Part shown: in pieces, positions 26,590-35,430 of the stretch
Layout: the number at the start of each line of letters is the position of its first letter
Position numbering within the stretch: the stretch's first letter is position 1
Assembly: GCF_029223885.1 (NCBI RefSeq)
Contig: NZ_CP119409.1
Span: forward strand, 1,452,001 to 1,516,000
Origin: Pararhizobium gei
GTDB lineage: Bacteria > Pseudomonadota > Alphaproteobacteria > Rhizobiales > Rhizobiaceae
Direction: 5' to 3'
DNA: 64,000 bases
Notes under the pieces: generated by a model
The model's database searches: none
The model's input: the letters and a program-made list of their open reading frames with translations, nothing else
Told to the model about the DNA's origin: nothing
Program-made: the position numbers and the translations under genes

Positions 26590-26820
26590 GCGTCCTGTCT
26601 CCGGTTGACGATCACACCCGCCAAGGGGTCATCGCTCTGTTTTGCAAGGCTGTTATAGAAGCACCGGCCTGAACCGGCAACAGCGGGATAAGGGCACGCA
26701 AGCGTTGCCTCCAGGCCGATCGCCGCATTGTGTTTGCACGCTCGGCGTGGAACGATAAGACAGTGTTGCAACGTCGCTCCGCGCTGAAGGGCGCTTGAGT
26801 TTCGACGCTGCTTGATTTAC

Positions 26821-26838
26821 TTTGACGTGAACGTCAAA
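26821..26838. promoter_or_regulatory. MerR-type dyad upstream of a small gene
   Basis: TTTGACGT-GA-ACGTCAAA is a perfect 8+2+8 palindrome 17 bp upstream of the start at 26856. The shape and sequence recall operators of MerR-family regulators such as LiuR. The cognate regulator is not in the window. Confidence 0.45.
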
Positions 26839-26855
26839 AACGAGGAGAATGTCCC

Positions 26856-27248
26856 ATGAACGAACTGGTCACCCGGGTTGCGGAAAATGTCGGTATCGCG
26901 CCGGAAACCGCTGAAAAAGCCATCGGCATGATGCTCGGCTTCCTGCAGCGCGAAGCAGCCGACGGCCCGGTCGCCCGGATGATCGAAGCGATCCCCGGCG
27001 CTGCCGATCTGGTCGCACGATTCAATGGCGAAGGCTCAGGCGGCGGCGGATTGCTCGGCGGGCTGATGAAGGCCGTCGGCGGCGGTGGCGTCATGGGCCT
27101 CGGCCAGCAGTTGATGAGCCAAGGCCTCGGCATGGGCGAGATCACGGCACTTGCCCGGGAAACGATCGGCTACGCCAAGGAAAAGGCCGGCGAAGATGTG
27201 GTCGACGAGGTCGTCGCTTCGGTCCCGGGGTTGAGCCAGTTCGTCTGA
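26856..27248 (+). CDS. DUF2267/DUF2780-like small protein
   Basis: 130-residue protein. It has an N-terminal helical part (NELVTRVAENVGIAPETAEK, FLQREAADGPVARMIEAIPG), a glycine-rich linker (GEGSGGGGLLGGL, about residues 63-82), then a helical tail ending in VVASVPGLSQFV. The pattern fits DUF2267/DUF2780-type proteins of unknown function. GAGG precedes the start. The palindrome at 26821-26838 suggests dedicated control. Confidence 0.65.
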   Translation: MNELVTRVAENVGIAPETAEKAIGMMLGFLQREAADGPVARMIEAIPGAADLVARFNGEGSGGGGLLGGLMKAVGGGGVMGLGQQLMSQGLGMGEITALARETIGYAKEKAGEDVVDEVVASVPGLSQFV

Positions 27249-27352
27249 GACGATTCGGGCTTGGGGGCTGATTAAAGCGGCGCAGTCTATGACGGCAGCA
27301 CATGTTGGGCATACTGTGTTGCCGGCAGACTATGTCGATTATGCCCCGCCAG

Positions 27353-27562
27353 CCCCCCTCTGTCAGCTTCGCTGACATCTCCCCCACGGGTGGGGAGATT
27401 GTTTTCTTTTCCCTTATGGACTCTGAAGCCGAACAATCTCCCTGAAAGGGGAGATTGTTCAAGCCCTTTTCTCCCACACTCAGAGTAAGGGGCGCAAAGG
27501 GCTGGCGGTCCATCTCCCCCCTTGAGGGGGAGATGTCGGCGTCGCCGACAGAGGGGGGTAAG
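27353..27562. repeat. Palindromic intergenic mosaic repeat (RIME-like), copy 1
   Basis: CCCCCTCTGTCAGCTTCGCTGACATCTCCCCC-type sequence at 27353-27400 is mirrored in reverse at 27511-27562 (GGGGGAGATGTCGGC, then CGCCGACAGAGGGGGG). A smaller palindrome, CAATCTCCCTGAAAGGGGAGATTG, lies at 27434-27457. It sits between the convergent genes ending at 27248 and 27654. Related copies are at 37755-37915 and 56461-56598. Confidence 0.8.
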
Positions 27563-27653
27563 CCTCCGCGAACTCCGGGGTCCTTGTGTTCCCCCGCGCA
27601 AGAGATGCACTCCCAGCCGCCGGTCTTCATCACCTCCGCTGTTTACCCTATGC

Positions 27654-28487
27654 TCAAGCCGCCCTGTCCCAGTCCGGCGCCAATCCGCCGGGGCTGACGA
27701 TGCGGCCGTTCGGGCGGGCGAGCTTGTGGATGGCGGCGATTTCCTCTTCCGAAAGATCGAAGTCGAAAATATCGAAGTTTTCCGGAAGCCGGCTTTCCGT
27801 TGCCGTCTTCGACAGAGCGATCACGCCGTCCTGGGCGACCAGCCAGCGCAGCACGACCTGCGCTGCCGTCTTGCCATGTTTCGCGCCGATGTCCTTCAAA
27901 AGCGGTTCGTTCGGCACCTTGCCGTCGGCCATGGCGTAGTAGGCGGTGATCGACATGCCGGTGGCTCGCGCAGCCTCCAGCACGATGCTCTGGTCGAGAT
28001 AGGGATGATACTCGATCTGATTGGTGGCGATCGGCGCATCGCTCAGCGCCACGCTTTCGGCCATCAGCTTGGTGTTGAAGTTGGACACGCCGATATGGCG
28101 CACCTTGCCGGCCTTTTTCACGGCGTTCAGCGCGCCGATCTGTTCGGCCAGGGGCACGCCGCTTGACGGCCAGTGCAGGAGAAGCAGGTCGACGTAGTCG
28201 GTCTTCAGCTTCTTCAGGCTCTCATCGACGGAGTCGAGGAAGTCGGCATGTTTGTAGTGATCGACCCAGACCTTGGTGGTCAAGAAAATCTCGCCGCGGG
28301 CAATGCCGGACGCCTGGATGGCATCGCCGACCTCAGCCTCGTTGCGATAGATCTGCGCGGTGTCGATATGGCGAAAACCGAGTTCGATGGCTTTCGGCAC
28401 GATGCGCAGAACGTCCGGGCCGGGCATGCGGAAGGTTCCAAAGCCAAGCGCGGGGATGTTGGCGCCGTTGGCGGTGACAGTGTGCAT
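27654..28487 (-). CDS. Aldo/keto reductase, 2,5-diketo-gluconate reductase-like
   Basis: 277-residue TIM-barrel NADPH reductase. The catalytic tetrad is visible: Asp and Tyr in HIDTAQIYRNEAEVG, Lys in FLTTKVWVDHY, His in LLLLHWPSSG. The C-terminal cofactor block IALSKTATESRLPENFDIFDF has the usual shape. The start at 28487 is preferred because AAGGA lies 8 bases upstream and residue 1 aligns with the family start. A second aldo/keto reductase ends 109 bp upstream on the same strand, but the two are not close paralogues by eye. Confidence 0.88.
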   Translation of the reverse strand: MHTVTANGANIPALGFGTFRMPGPDVLRIVPKAIELGFRHIDTAQIYRNEAEVGDAIQASGIARGEIFLTTKVWVDHYKHADFLDSVDESLKKLKTDYVDLLLLHWPSSGVPLAEQIGALNAVKKAGKVRHIGVSNFNTKLMAESVALSDAPIATNQIEYHPYLDQSIVLEAARATGMSITAYYAMADGKVPNEPLLKDIGAKHGKTAAQVVLRWLVAQDGVIALSKTATESRLPENFDIFDFDLSEEEIAAIHKLARPNGRIVSPGGLAPDWDRAA

Positions 28488-28596
28488 TGGAAAAATCCTT
28501 TTGGCAGAAGGACCCGGCAAGATGCGCCGGGCCGGAATGGGTCGTTCATAGATGTGGCGGGTTGCCACGGTTTCAAGCCTGAGAGGGGCCGTTTGG

Positions 28597-29634
28597 TCAG
28601 CCTGCGAGCGGCGGATCGAGCCGGGCAAAACCTTCCTGACGGCGATAGGGAAAGTGTGGATAGGGCGCGGTGACGGCACTGGCCGCATCCAGCGTTGCGA
28701 TCTGCGCCGCCGTCAGCGACCAGCCGATTGCACCGAGGTTCTGGCGCAGTTGCTCCTCGTTGCGGGCACCGATGATGACGGATGAGACTGTCGGCCGCTG
28801 GGTCAGCCAGTTGAGCGCGACCTGCGGCACGGTCTTCTCCGTCTCTTGCGCAACGTCTTGCAGGGCATCGACGACGCGGTAGAGATGTTCCTCTTCGACC
28901 GGCGGCCCGAAGTTGGCTGTTTCATGGAGGCGGCTGCCTTCGGGCAGGGGTTTGCCGCGGCTGATCTTGCCGGTCAGGCGTCCCCAGCCGAGCGGGCTCC
29001 AGACCAGCGCCCCGAGCCCCTGATCATGGCCGAGCGGCATCAGATCCCATTCATAGTCGCGGCCGATCAGCGAGTAGTAGACCTGATTGGCGACGTAACG
29101 GGACCAGCCATGTTTTTCCGAGAGGGCCAGCGACTTCATGATCTGCCAGCCGGAAAAGTTCGAGACGCCGATGTAACGCAGCTTGCCGGCCCGCACGAGA
29201 TCGTCCAGCGTCGACAGCACTTCCTCGACCGGTGTGCTCGCATCGAAGGCGTGCAGTTGGAAAATGTCGATATGATCCGTGCCGAGACGCTTCAGCGCCG
29301 CCTCCACCGAGCGGATCAGCCGGCGGCGCGACGAGCCCCAGTCGTTCGGCCCGTCGCCTGTGGGAAGGCTGGCCTTGGTGGAGATCAGCACCGCGTCCCG
29401 GCGGCCCTTGATCGCGGCCCCCAGCACCTCCTCGGATGCGCCGTTTGAATAGACGTCGGCGGTGTCGAACAGGGTAACGCCGGCGTCTAGGCAGATGTCG
29501 ACAAGGCGCTTCGCCTCGTCGATATCGGTATTGCCCCAGGCCCCGAACAGCGGCCCGGAGCCGCCGAAGGTGCCGGCCCCAAAGCTCAGGACAGGGACCT
29601 TCAGGCCGGATCTTCCGAGATTGCGATAGTCCAT
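28597..29634 (-). CDS. Aldo/keto reductase, YajO/Tas-like
   Basis: 345-residue aldo/keto reductase of the larger Tas/YajO branch. It opens MDYRNLGRSGLKVPVLSFG, with FDTADVYSNGASEEVLGAAI carrying catalytic Asp and Tyr, Lys in AVLISTKAS and His in IDIFQLHAFD. The cofactor block SSVIIGARNEEQLRQNL is near the C-terminus. It lies 31 bp after the MFS gene (which ends at 29666 on this strand), so MFS and reductase are probably co-transcribed. Physiological substrate unknown. Confidence 0.88.
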   Translation of the reverse strand: MDYRNLGRSGLKVPVLSFGAGTFGGSGPLFGAWGNTDIDEAKRLVDICLDAGVTLFDTADVYSNGASEEVLGAAIKGRRDAVLISTKASLPTGDGPNDWGSSRRRLIRSVEAALKRLGTDHIDIFQLHAFDASTPVEEVLSTLDDLVRAGKLRYIGVSNFSGWQIMKSLALSEKHGWSRYVANQVYYSLIGRDYEWDLMPLGHDQGLGALVWSPLGWGRLTGKISRGKPLPEGSRLHETANFGPPVEEEHLYRVVDALQDVAQETEKTVPQVALNWLTQRPTVSSVIIGARNEEQLRQNLGAIGWSLTAAQIATLDAASAVTAPYPHFPYRRQEGFARLDPPLAG

Positions 29635-29665
29635 GATCGTCGTCCTTCTTATGGGGATGCAGGGT

Positions 29666-30844
29666 TCAGGCGGAGGCTTCCGAGACGGCCGGGCGGTCGA
29701 GCATGCCGCTGATCACCGTCAGCACCAATGCGCCGGAGACGAGGATCGCGCCGACCCAGGGTGTGGCCTGCAGTCCGAGCGGCGAGGCGACGACCAGTCC
29801 GCCGATCCAGGCGCCAGCGGCGATGCCGAGATTGAAGGCGGCGATGTTGAGCGCAGAGGCGACATCGACGGCGCCCGGACGATGCCGCTTGGCAAGCTGC
29901 ACCACATAGAGCTGCAGGCCGGGCACGTTGGCAAAGGACAGGAAACCGAGCGCTGCAAGCGTGATCAGCGCCGGCACGGCCGAGACGGAGGTAAAGGTGA
30001 AGATCACCAGCACGGCAGCCTGCGCGGCAAACAGCACGGTCAGCGCCTTCACCGGATCGCGGTCGGCGACCCGGCCGCCGATGATGTTGCCGGCGGCAAT
30101 GGTGAGGCCGTAGAGCACCAGCACCAGGCTGACGGAGGAGGCGGCAAAGCCGGTGACCTCCTGCAGCATCGGTGCGAGATAGGTGAAGGTGACGAAGGTT
30201 CCGCCATAACCGAGCGCGGTCATCGCGAAGACCAGCAGCAGCCGGCCGGAGCCGAGAACGCGCAGCTGATCGAAAAGGCTTGCGGGTGCGGCCTTCGACA
30301 GCGTCGAGGGCAGGAGGAGCGCGATTGCGGCCAGGGCCACGGCGCCAAGGCCCGCAACGGCCCAGAAGGTGGCGCGCCATCCGAAAGTCTGCCCGATGAA
30401 CGTGCCGAGCGGTACGCCGGTGACAATGGCCACGGTCAGGCCCATGAACATCAGCGCGATCGCCGAAGCGCGCCGGTTTTCCGGCACAAGATCGGCGGCG
30501 ATCGTCGCGCCGACGGAGAAGAACACGCCATGGGCGAAGGCCGAGAGCACACGGGCGACGAGCAGCATCTCATAGGAAGGGCTGAGCGCAGCAAAGGTGT
30601 TGCCGGCGATGAACAGCGCCATGAGCCCGATAAGCAGCGGCTTGCGCTCGATCCGCCCGGTCAAAGCGGTCAGGATGGGCGCGCCAAAGGTGACGCCGAG
30701 TGCGTAGATCGAGACGATCAGTCCGGCAAGCGGCAGGGTGATGCCGAGATCCGTCGCGACGGTCGGCAACAGGCCGACGATGACGAATTCGGTGGTTCCG
30801 ATCGCGTAGGCCGCGATCGTCAGGGCGTAGAGGGCAAGAGGCAT
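29666..30844 (-). CDS. MFS exporter, arabinose-efflux/sugar-efflux type
   Basis: 392-residue transporter with 12 predicted membrane helices. The DHA1-type motif GAPILTALTGRIERKPLLIG (loop 2-3) and the motif C-like VTGVPLGTFIGQTFGWRATFWAV of exporters are visible. The start at 30844 (MPLALYALTIAAYAIGTTEF) fits the family; longer frames upstream cover the promoter. It is divergent from the LysR gene at 30997, which probably controlled it before the IS insertion, and is followed by an aldo/keto reductase in the same operon. Confidence 0.88.
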   Translation of the reverse strand: MPLALYALTIAAYAIGTTEFVIVGLLPTVATDLGITLPLAGLIVSIYALGVTFGAPILTALTGRIERKPLLIGLMALFIAGNTFAALSPSYEMLLVARVLSAFAHGVFFSVGATIAADLVPENRRASAIALMFMGLTVAIVTGVPLGTFIGQTFGWRATFWAVAGLGAVALAAIALLLPSTLSKAAPASLFDQLRVLGSGRLLLVFAMTALGYGGTFVTFTYLAPMLQEVTGFAASSVSLVLVLYGLTIAAGNIIGGRVADRDPVKALTVLFAAQAAVLVIFTFTSVSAVPALITLAALGFLSFANVPGLQLYVVQLAKRHRPGAVDVASALNIAAFNLGIAAGAWIGGLVVASPLGLQATPWVGAILVSGALVLTVISGMLDRPAVSEASA

Positions 30845-31514
30845 GGGAGCACCTGTGTCGTCCGTCGCAAGGGCGGACTTTGGTTTGGCGCATGTCGCGC
30901 CGGGTTTCCGTTGCTTCGAATATGGATTATTGGGACTTGCTTGATAATCCATGGAAATAGATAAGTGCTTGTGAAATGAATTCATAGAGGTGACGGATGG
31001 ACAACCGGGCGGGCGAAATGGAAGTCTTCGTTGCGGCAGCGGAGCTGGAGAGTTTTTCTGCCGCAGGCCGGCGCCTCAAACTATCCCCATCGGCCGTCAG
31101 CAAACTGGTCACCCGCATGGAGGAGAGGCTCGGCACCCGGCTTCTGGTGCGCACCACGCGTTCGCTGGTTCCGACGGCGGAAGGTGAGATCTACCTCTCC
31201 CGCGCGCGTCGTATTCTGGCCGATATCGCCGAAACGGAGCAGGTGGTCGCCAATGGCGGCAAGGCGAAACCAAGGGGCTTGCTGCGCGTCAACGCCACGG
31301 TCGGCTTCGGCGAATGCTACATCCTGCCACTGGCCGGCGAGTTCCTGGCGCTCTATCCGGAGGTCCAGTTGGAACTGTCCTTGACGGACGGACTGATCGA
31401 CCTGATCGAGGAGCGCACCGATGTGGCCATCCGTGCCGGCCCGCTGCGCGATTCCACCCTCAAGGCGCGCAAGCTGCTGAGCACCCATCGGATAACCTTC
31501 GCCACACCCCGTTA

Positions 31515-32675
31515 TACCAACCGTCAGTGAGCATGACTCTGAAGGGGATTCCCAGCAGCCAACGAATCTGAATCTGTGATGCAAACTGGAGGTTTGTGAT
31601 GGGTTCAGCGATTTCTTTGCGATCGGACTTCGACGGAGCCAGGTTGCGGCTTCTGGCTCGGCAGACACGCGATGCCGATCAGGCACGGCGGCTTCTGGCA
31701 CTTGCATCGATCTATGATGGCGGCTCACGCGCCGATGCCGCCCGGCTTGGCAGTGTGACGGTTCAGATCGTGCGCGACTGGGTGGTGCGCTTCAATGAAC
31801 GCGGTCCCGCCGGCCTTATCAACGGCAAGGCCCCGGGCAAACCTTCTCTCCTGAACGATGAACAGCGAACGGCTTTGGCGCAAGCCATAGAGCGCGGACC
31901 GACCCCGTATCTGGATGGAGTCGTTCGCTGGCGTCTGTGTGATCTGGCGCAATGGATTTGGGAAGAGTTCCGCATCTCGGTGAGCGAGGAGACCCTGGGC
32001 CGCGAAGTGCGTGCCATGGGCTATCGCAAGCTCTCGGCTCGCCCAAGACATCATGCGCAGGATGCCGAGGCGGCCGAGGCATTTAAAAAAACTTCCCCGC
32101 CGCTGTGGCAGAAATCGCCGCAGGTCCCGCCAAGGGCAAAGTAATCGAAATCTGGTTCCAGGACGAAGCCCGGATAGGCCAGAAGAACAAGATCACGCGT
32201 CGTTGGGCCAAGCGGGGCTCAAGGCCGTCCGCGCCGCACGACCAGCGAACCCGATCGGCCTATATCTTCGGTGCCATCTGTCCCAAGCACGGCAAGGCCG
32301 CCGCTCTCGTCATGCCGTGGTGCGACACCCATGCCATGAACCAGCACCTGATCGAGATATCCCGCAACGTCGCCGTTCATGCACACGCCGTCCTCATCAT
32401 GGATCAGGCCGGATGGCACATGTCCAACAATCTCGTCGTTCCAGAAAACATCACCATCCTGCCACTGCCGCCCAAATCGCCCGAGTTGAACCCGGTCGAA
32501 AACATCTGGCAGTTCATGAGGGACAACTGGCTCTCAAACCGAGTCTTCAAATCCTACGAGGATATCGTCGACCACTGCTGCTACGCTTGGAGAACCCTCC
32601 AGCAACGACCATGGAAGATCATGTCAATCGGCCGACGCAAATGGGCGCAAGGGTTCTAATCAGTGACGGTTGGTA
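31515..32675 (+). mobile_element. IS630-family insertion sequence, complete
   Basis: 1161-bp element with terminal inverted repeats TACCAACCGTCAGTGA (left) and TACCAACCGTCACTGA (right, reverse complement), one mismatch in 16. It is flanked by TTA at 31512-31514 and 32676-32678; the flanking match extends to TTATA if the outer TA of the inverted repeats is counted. It contains one transposase gene in two overlapping frames. It has inserted into a LysR gene in the same orientation. Both ends and the transposase look intact, so it may still be mobile. Confidence 0.88.
31599..32659 (+). CDS. IS630-family transposase read through a -1 frameshift
   Basis: Two overlapping frames. The first (31599 to 32144) carries the N-terminal DNA-binding helices (RADAARLGSVTVQIVRDWVV and EFRISVSEETLGREV). 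The second (joining at about 32090 and ending at 32659) carries the DDE catalytic core: WFQDEARIG, VLIMDQAGWH and SPELNPVENIWQ. The junction is a run of seven A (32085-32091, TTT AAA AAA ACT). A -1 slip there gives AFKKNFPAAVAEIAAG, which fits the family, and a fused protein of about 354 residues. Start ATG 31599 has GGAGG upstream; GTG 31596 is also in frame. Confidence 0.88.
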
Positions 32676-33132
32676 TTATATCGCGGCGCATGGCGTGCCG
32701 GAGACGCCGGCCGATCTTGCCGGGCACAATTGCATAACCTTCACCTTCGGAAGGACGCCTGGGGAATGGCCGTTTCGCGACCCAGGCAGCGCCACGGTCT
32801 ATACAAGCCCCGCACCCGGCAATCTGAGGGCGGCCAGCGGCTCGATCGCCCGGCAGCTTTGCCTGCGCGATCTTGGCGTCGCCCGCGTCGGCAAATTCCA
32901 TGTTGAAAAGGACATTGCCGAAGGCAGGCTGGTGGAGGTTCTGGCTGGCTATAACCCTGAAGAGCCGGAGGAAATTCATGCCGTTTTTGCCGGCCACGAG
33001 CATCTTGCCGCCCGTATCCGCGCCTTTGTCGATTTTCTTGCCGAACGCGTATGATGGGACGCGGATCTCGCGCGGGTCTTGACTGGCAGGCTGCCTCTGG
33101 CAATGTGGCAGCGCAGCATTTAAATATTATCT

Positions 33133-33870
33133 ATGACACCGCCCGATGCCACCATGACAAAACCACTCCGTAGAATGTCGCTGACGCCCGATCTGGTGGC
33201 GCTCTGCCACCGCGATCTCGATGATCCCGGCCCGGATGGGCTTTGGACGGCATTTACCGACGCGCAGTATCGCGAGCTTGCCGAAAGCCTGGACCGCGAA
33301 AGCCATGGTGCGCCGCTCTGGATCTTTGCTTATGGCTCCCTGATCTGGAAGCCGGAATTCGAGGCGATCGACAAACGCCGCGCCACTGCCTTCGGCTGGC
33401 ACCGCTCCTTCTGCCTGCACATCAACCGCTGGCGCGGCTCGCATGAGCAGCCGGGCCTGATGATGGCGTTGGAGCGCGGCGGGCGTTGCGACGGCGTCAT
33501 CTACCGGCTGCCCGACGATGACCGCGTTGCGCAGATCGAGCGGATGCTGCGCCGCGAAGTCAGCGCCGTCGAAAATCGGGATGCCGTGCGCTGGCTGAAT
33601 GTCGCCACGCAGGACGGCCCCTGCCGCGCGCTCGGCTTCTGGGCCGGCGCCACCGGGGAAAGGATCGTTTCGCGCCAGCCCTTGAGCGATGTCGCCCGCA
33701 TTCTCGCCCGCGCCTGCGGCCATTTCGGCTCAGGCGCCGAATATCTCTACAACACGGTCTCTCATCTTGAGACGTTCGGTATCCGCGACCGCAATCTCTG
33801 GCGCCTGCAGCATCTCGTTGCCGACGAAATCAGGCTGCTTCACGGGATCGGTCAAGCCCCGGCAGGCTAA
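33133..33870 (+). CDS. Gamma-glutamylcyclotransferase, ChaC-like
   Basis: 245-residue ChaC-family protein, which splits glutathione (or gamma-glutamyl peptides) to 5-oxoproline. The signature substrate loop PLWIFAYGSLIWKPEFE is at about residues 60-76, and the catalytic glutamate region lies in REVSAVENRDAVRWL. An alternative start ATG 33154 exists downstream. The gene is convergent with tam (3-bp gap). Cytoplasmic; glutathione specificity is assumed from the family. Confidence 0.85.
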   Translation: MTPPDATMTKPLRRMSLTPDLVALCHRDLDDPGPDGLWTAFTDAQYRELAESLDRESHGAPLWIFAYGSLIWKPEFEAIDKRRATAFGWHRSFCLHINRWRGSHEQPGLMMALERGGRCDGVIYRLPDDDRVAQIERMLRREVSAVENRDAVRWLNVATQDGPCRALGFWAGATGERIVSRQPLSDVARILARACGHFGSGAEYLYNTVSHLETFGIRDRNLWRLQHLVADEIRLLHGIGQAPAG

Positions 33871-33873
33871 GCG

Positions 33874-34641
33874 TCACCGCTTCACGGCAATCAGGAAAAG
33901 GCGGGGAAACTTCAACAGCACGCGTCCGTCGCCAAGCGGTGGATAGGCTTCGCGGATGCCCTCCAGATAGGCGGCGAGATAGGCGTCGCGTGCCGTTTTC
34001 GGCAGCGGGTCGAGATAGGGGCGAAGGCCGGTGCCCTTGACCCATTCGACGATCGCCTCGGCATTGGCGAGCCGATGGTAGTAGATCGTGTGCCAGACAT
34101 CCACCTTGATCGCCTTGTCCGTCAGCTGGTCGATGTAAAGAGCGGTATTGGGAAGGGGAGACCGGTGGACCCGGTCGCCGTAACACGCCGCAAACCGCGG
34201 TTCCCCAGCAAGTTTCCGCATCAGAGTATGCGTCGGCTCATCGAGATTGTCCGGCATCTGAACCGCCAGCGTGCCGCCCGGCACAAGTTCGTCCATGAGG
34301 CGCGTGAAAATGGCCAGATGGTCCGGCAGCCACTGGAAGACCGCATTGGCAAAGAACAGCACGGAGGGCTCGGACGGGCGCCACTGCGTCAGGTCGCCCT
34401 TGTCGAAACGGATATGCGGCAGCCGCTTGCGGGCCGCCGCCAGCATGTTCTCGTCGCTGTCTATGCCGGTGACCCTGTAGGCCGGAAAACGATCCTGGAT
34501 GAGTTCGGTCGAATTGCCTGGCCCGCAACCGAGATCGAAGACACAGCCTTCCGGCAGGTTCGGCACCTGGTTCAACAGGTCGCGCGCCGGTCGCGTGCGC
34601 TCATCCTCGAATTTCATATATTGTTCGGCGGACCAGGACAT
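33874..34641 (-). CDS. tam: Trans-aconitate 2-methyltransferase (Tam)
   Basis: 255-residue SAM-dependent methyltransferase. It opens MSWSAEQYMKFEDERTRPA, the characteristic Tam start. SAM motif I is CVFDLGCGPGNSTELI (residues 33-48), with acidic motif II VTGIDSDENML. The conserved FFANAVFQWLPDH and LAVQMPDNLDEPTH blocks match E. coli Tam. It monomethylates trans-aconitate, a toxic by-product of the citric acid cycle. It follows the haloacid dehalogenase gene by 42 bp on the same strand, which may be an operon. Confidence 0.92.
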   Translation of the reverse strand: MSWSAEQYMKFEDERTRPARDLLNQVPNLPEGCVFDLGCGPGNSTELIQDRFPAYRVTGIDSDENMLAAARKRLPHIRFDKGDLTQWRPSEPSVLFFANAVFQWLPDHLAIFTRLMDELVPGGTLAVQMPDNLDEPTHTLMRKLAGEPRFAACYGDRVHRSPLPNTALYIDQLTDKAIKVDVWHTIYYHRLANAEAIVEWVKGTGLRPYLDPLPKTARDAYLAAYLEGIREAYPPLGDGRVLLKFPRLFLIAVKR

Positions 34642-34683
34642 ATCGTGTCTCCTGCGGCGAGCGGTTCGCCTTGGTGTTTCCCG

Positions 34684-35334
34684 TCAGAGACTGTCCAGCG
34701 ACGGCAGGATCAGCGACGGGCCGAAATCGGCATATTCGTCCGGTGCGTTGCCGCGATTGATCCAGACCGTGCGGTAGCCGAATTTGGTAGCGCCCGCGAC
34801 ATCCCAGCGGTTGGACGACTGGAAGGATACGGCGCCCGGGTAAAGCCTGTATGTCGTCGTTACCATGTCGTATACGGCGGGCGCGGTCTTGAAGTTTCGC
34901 ACGGTCTCGACCGAAAACACATCGTCGATGATCCATGTCAACCCGGCCTTGTCGACTGCCGATTGCAGCATTTGCGGCGTGCCGTTCGACAGGATGGCGA
35001 TCCGCGCCCCGCGGTCCTTCAGGCTCTTGAGCACGGCAGGCACTTCCGGATAACAGTCGAGATGCCAGTAGGCGTCAAGCAGGGCCGGCTTGAGGGCCGG
35101 ATCGATCGACGGATAGCGCGCGAACGCAAAGTCGAGCGCCTGTTCGGTCAGCGTCCAGAAATCGGTGTAGTTGCCCATCAGCGTCCGGATCCAGGAATAT
35201 TCGAGCTGTTTGGCCCGCCACAGATCGGAAAAGGCCTGGCCGTCCGGCCCCATCGCCGCCCCATGCCGCCGCACCGCCGCATGTACGTCGAACAAAGTGC
35301 CATAGGCATCGAAAACATAGGCCGCGTAAGACAT
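34684..35334 (-). CDS. Haloacid dehalogenase, type II
   Basis: 216-residue HAD-superfamily hydrolase of the L-2-haloacid dehalogenase group. The nucleophile aspartate is in YVFDAYGTLFDVHAA (residue 8 or so). The second motif is IAILSNGTPQML, the lysine region VRNFKTAPAVYDMV, and the third motif FQSSNRWDVAGATKFG. The start at 35334 puts the nucleophile at its usual place; longer upstream frames lack support. It would release halide from 2-haloalkanoates, although many members act on other substrates. It is upstream of tam. Confidence 0.87.
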   Translation of the reverse strand: MSYAAYVFDAYGTLFDVHAAVRRHGAAMGPDGQAFSDLWRAKQLEYSWIRTLMGNYTDFWTLTEQALDFAFARYPSIDPALKPALLDAYWHLDCYPEVPAVLKSLKDRGARIAILSNGTPQMLQSAVDKAGLTWIIDDVFSVETVRNFKTAPAVYDMVTTTYRLYPGAVSFQSSNRWDVAGATKFGYRTVWINRGNAPDEYADFGPSLILPSLDSL

Positions 35335-35430
35335 CAAACCCTCCCGCCGCGCCTGCGCGCGCACCGCTTGCTCACGGTTCTTGTCCGGGATCATGTCAAA
35401 AATTTGTGCGTCGCACAATGGCGTATCGGG

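Larger units (their letters stand above)
30997..33054 (+). pseudogene. LysR-type regulator gene split by an IS630-family element
   Basis: The 5' part (30997-31514) encodes a full helix-turn-helix (LESFSAAGRRLKLSPSAVSK) and half of the effector domain. The 3' part (about 32679-33054) supplies the rest (YIAAHGVPETPADLAGHNCI to FVDFLAERV). Removing the IS at 31515-32675 and one copy of the TTA duplication restores one open frame, CGT TAT ATC GCG, giving a 297-residue LysR protein. In place, the regulator stops shortly after entering the IS (about residue 177). It is divergent from the MFS exporter with a 152-bp control region, so that exporter has probably lost its regulator. Confidence 0.9.

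Noticed and set aside
27353..27562. CRISPR-like array
   Set aside because: The repeats are inverted, irregularly spaced and only few; they match an intergenic mosaic element, not direct repeats with spacers.
29633..30964. Plus-strand 443-codon frame opposite the MFS gene
   Set aside because: Product is a run of charged and glycine residues with no fold; the minus strand encodes a clear 12-helix transporter.
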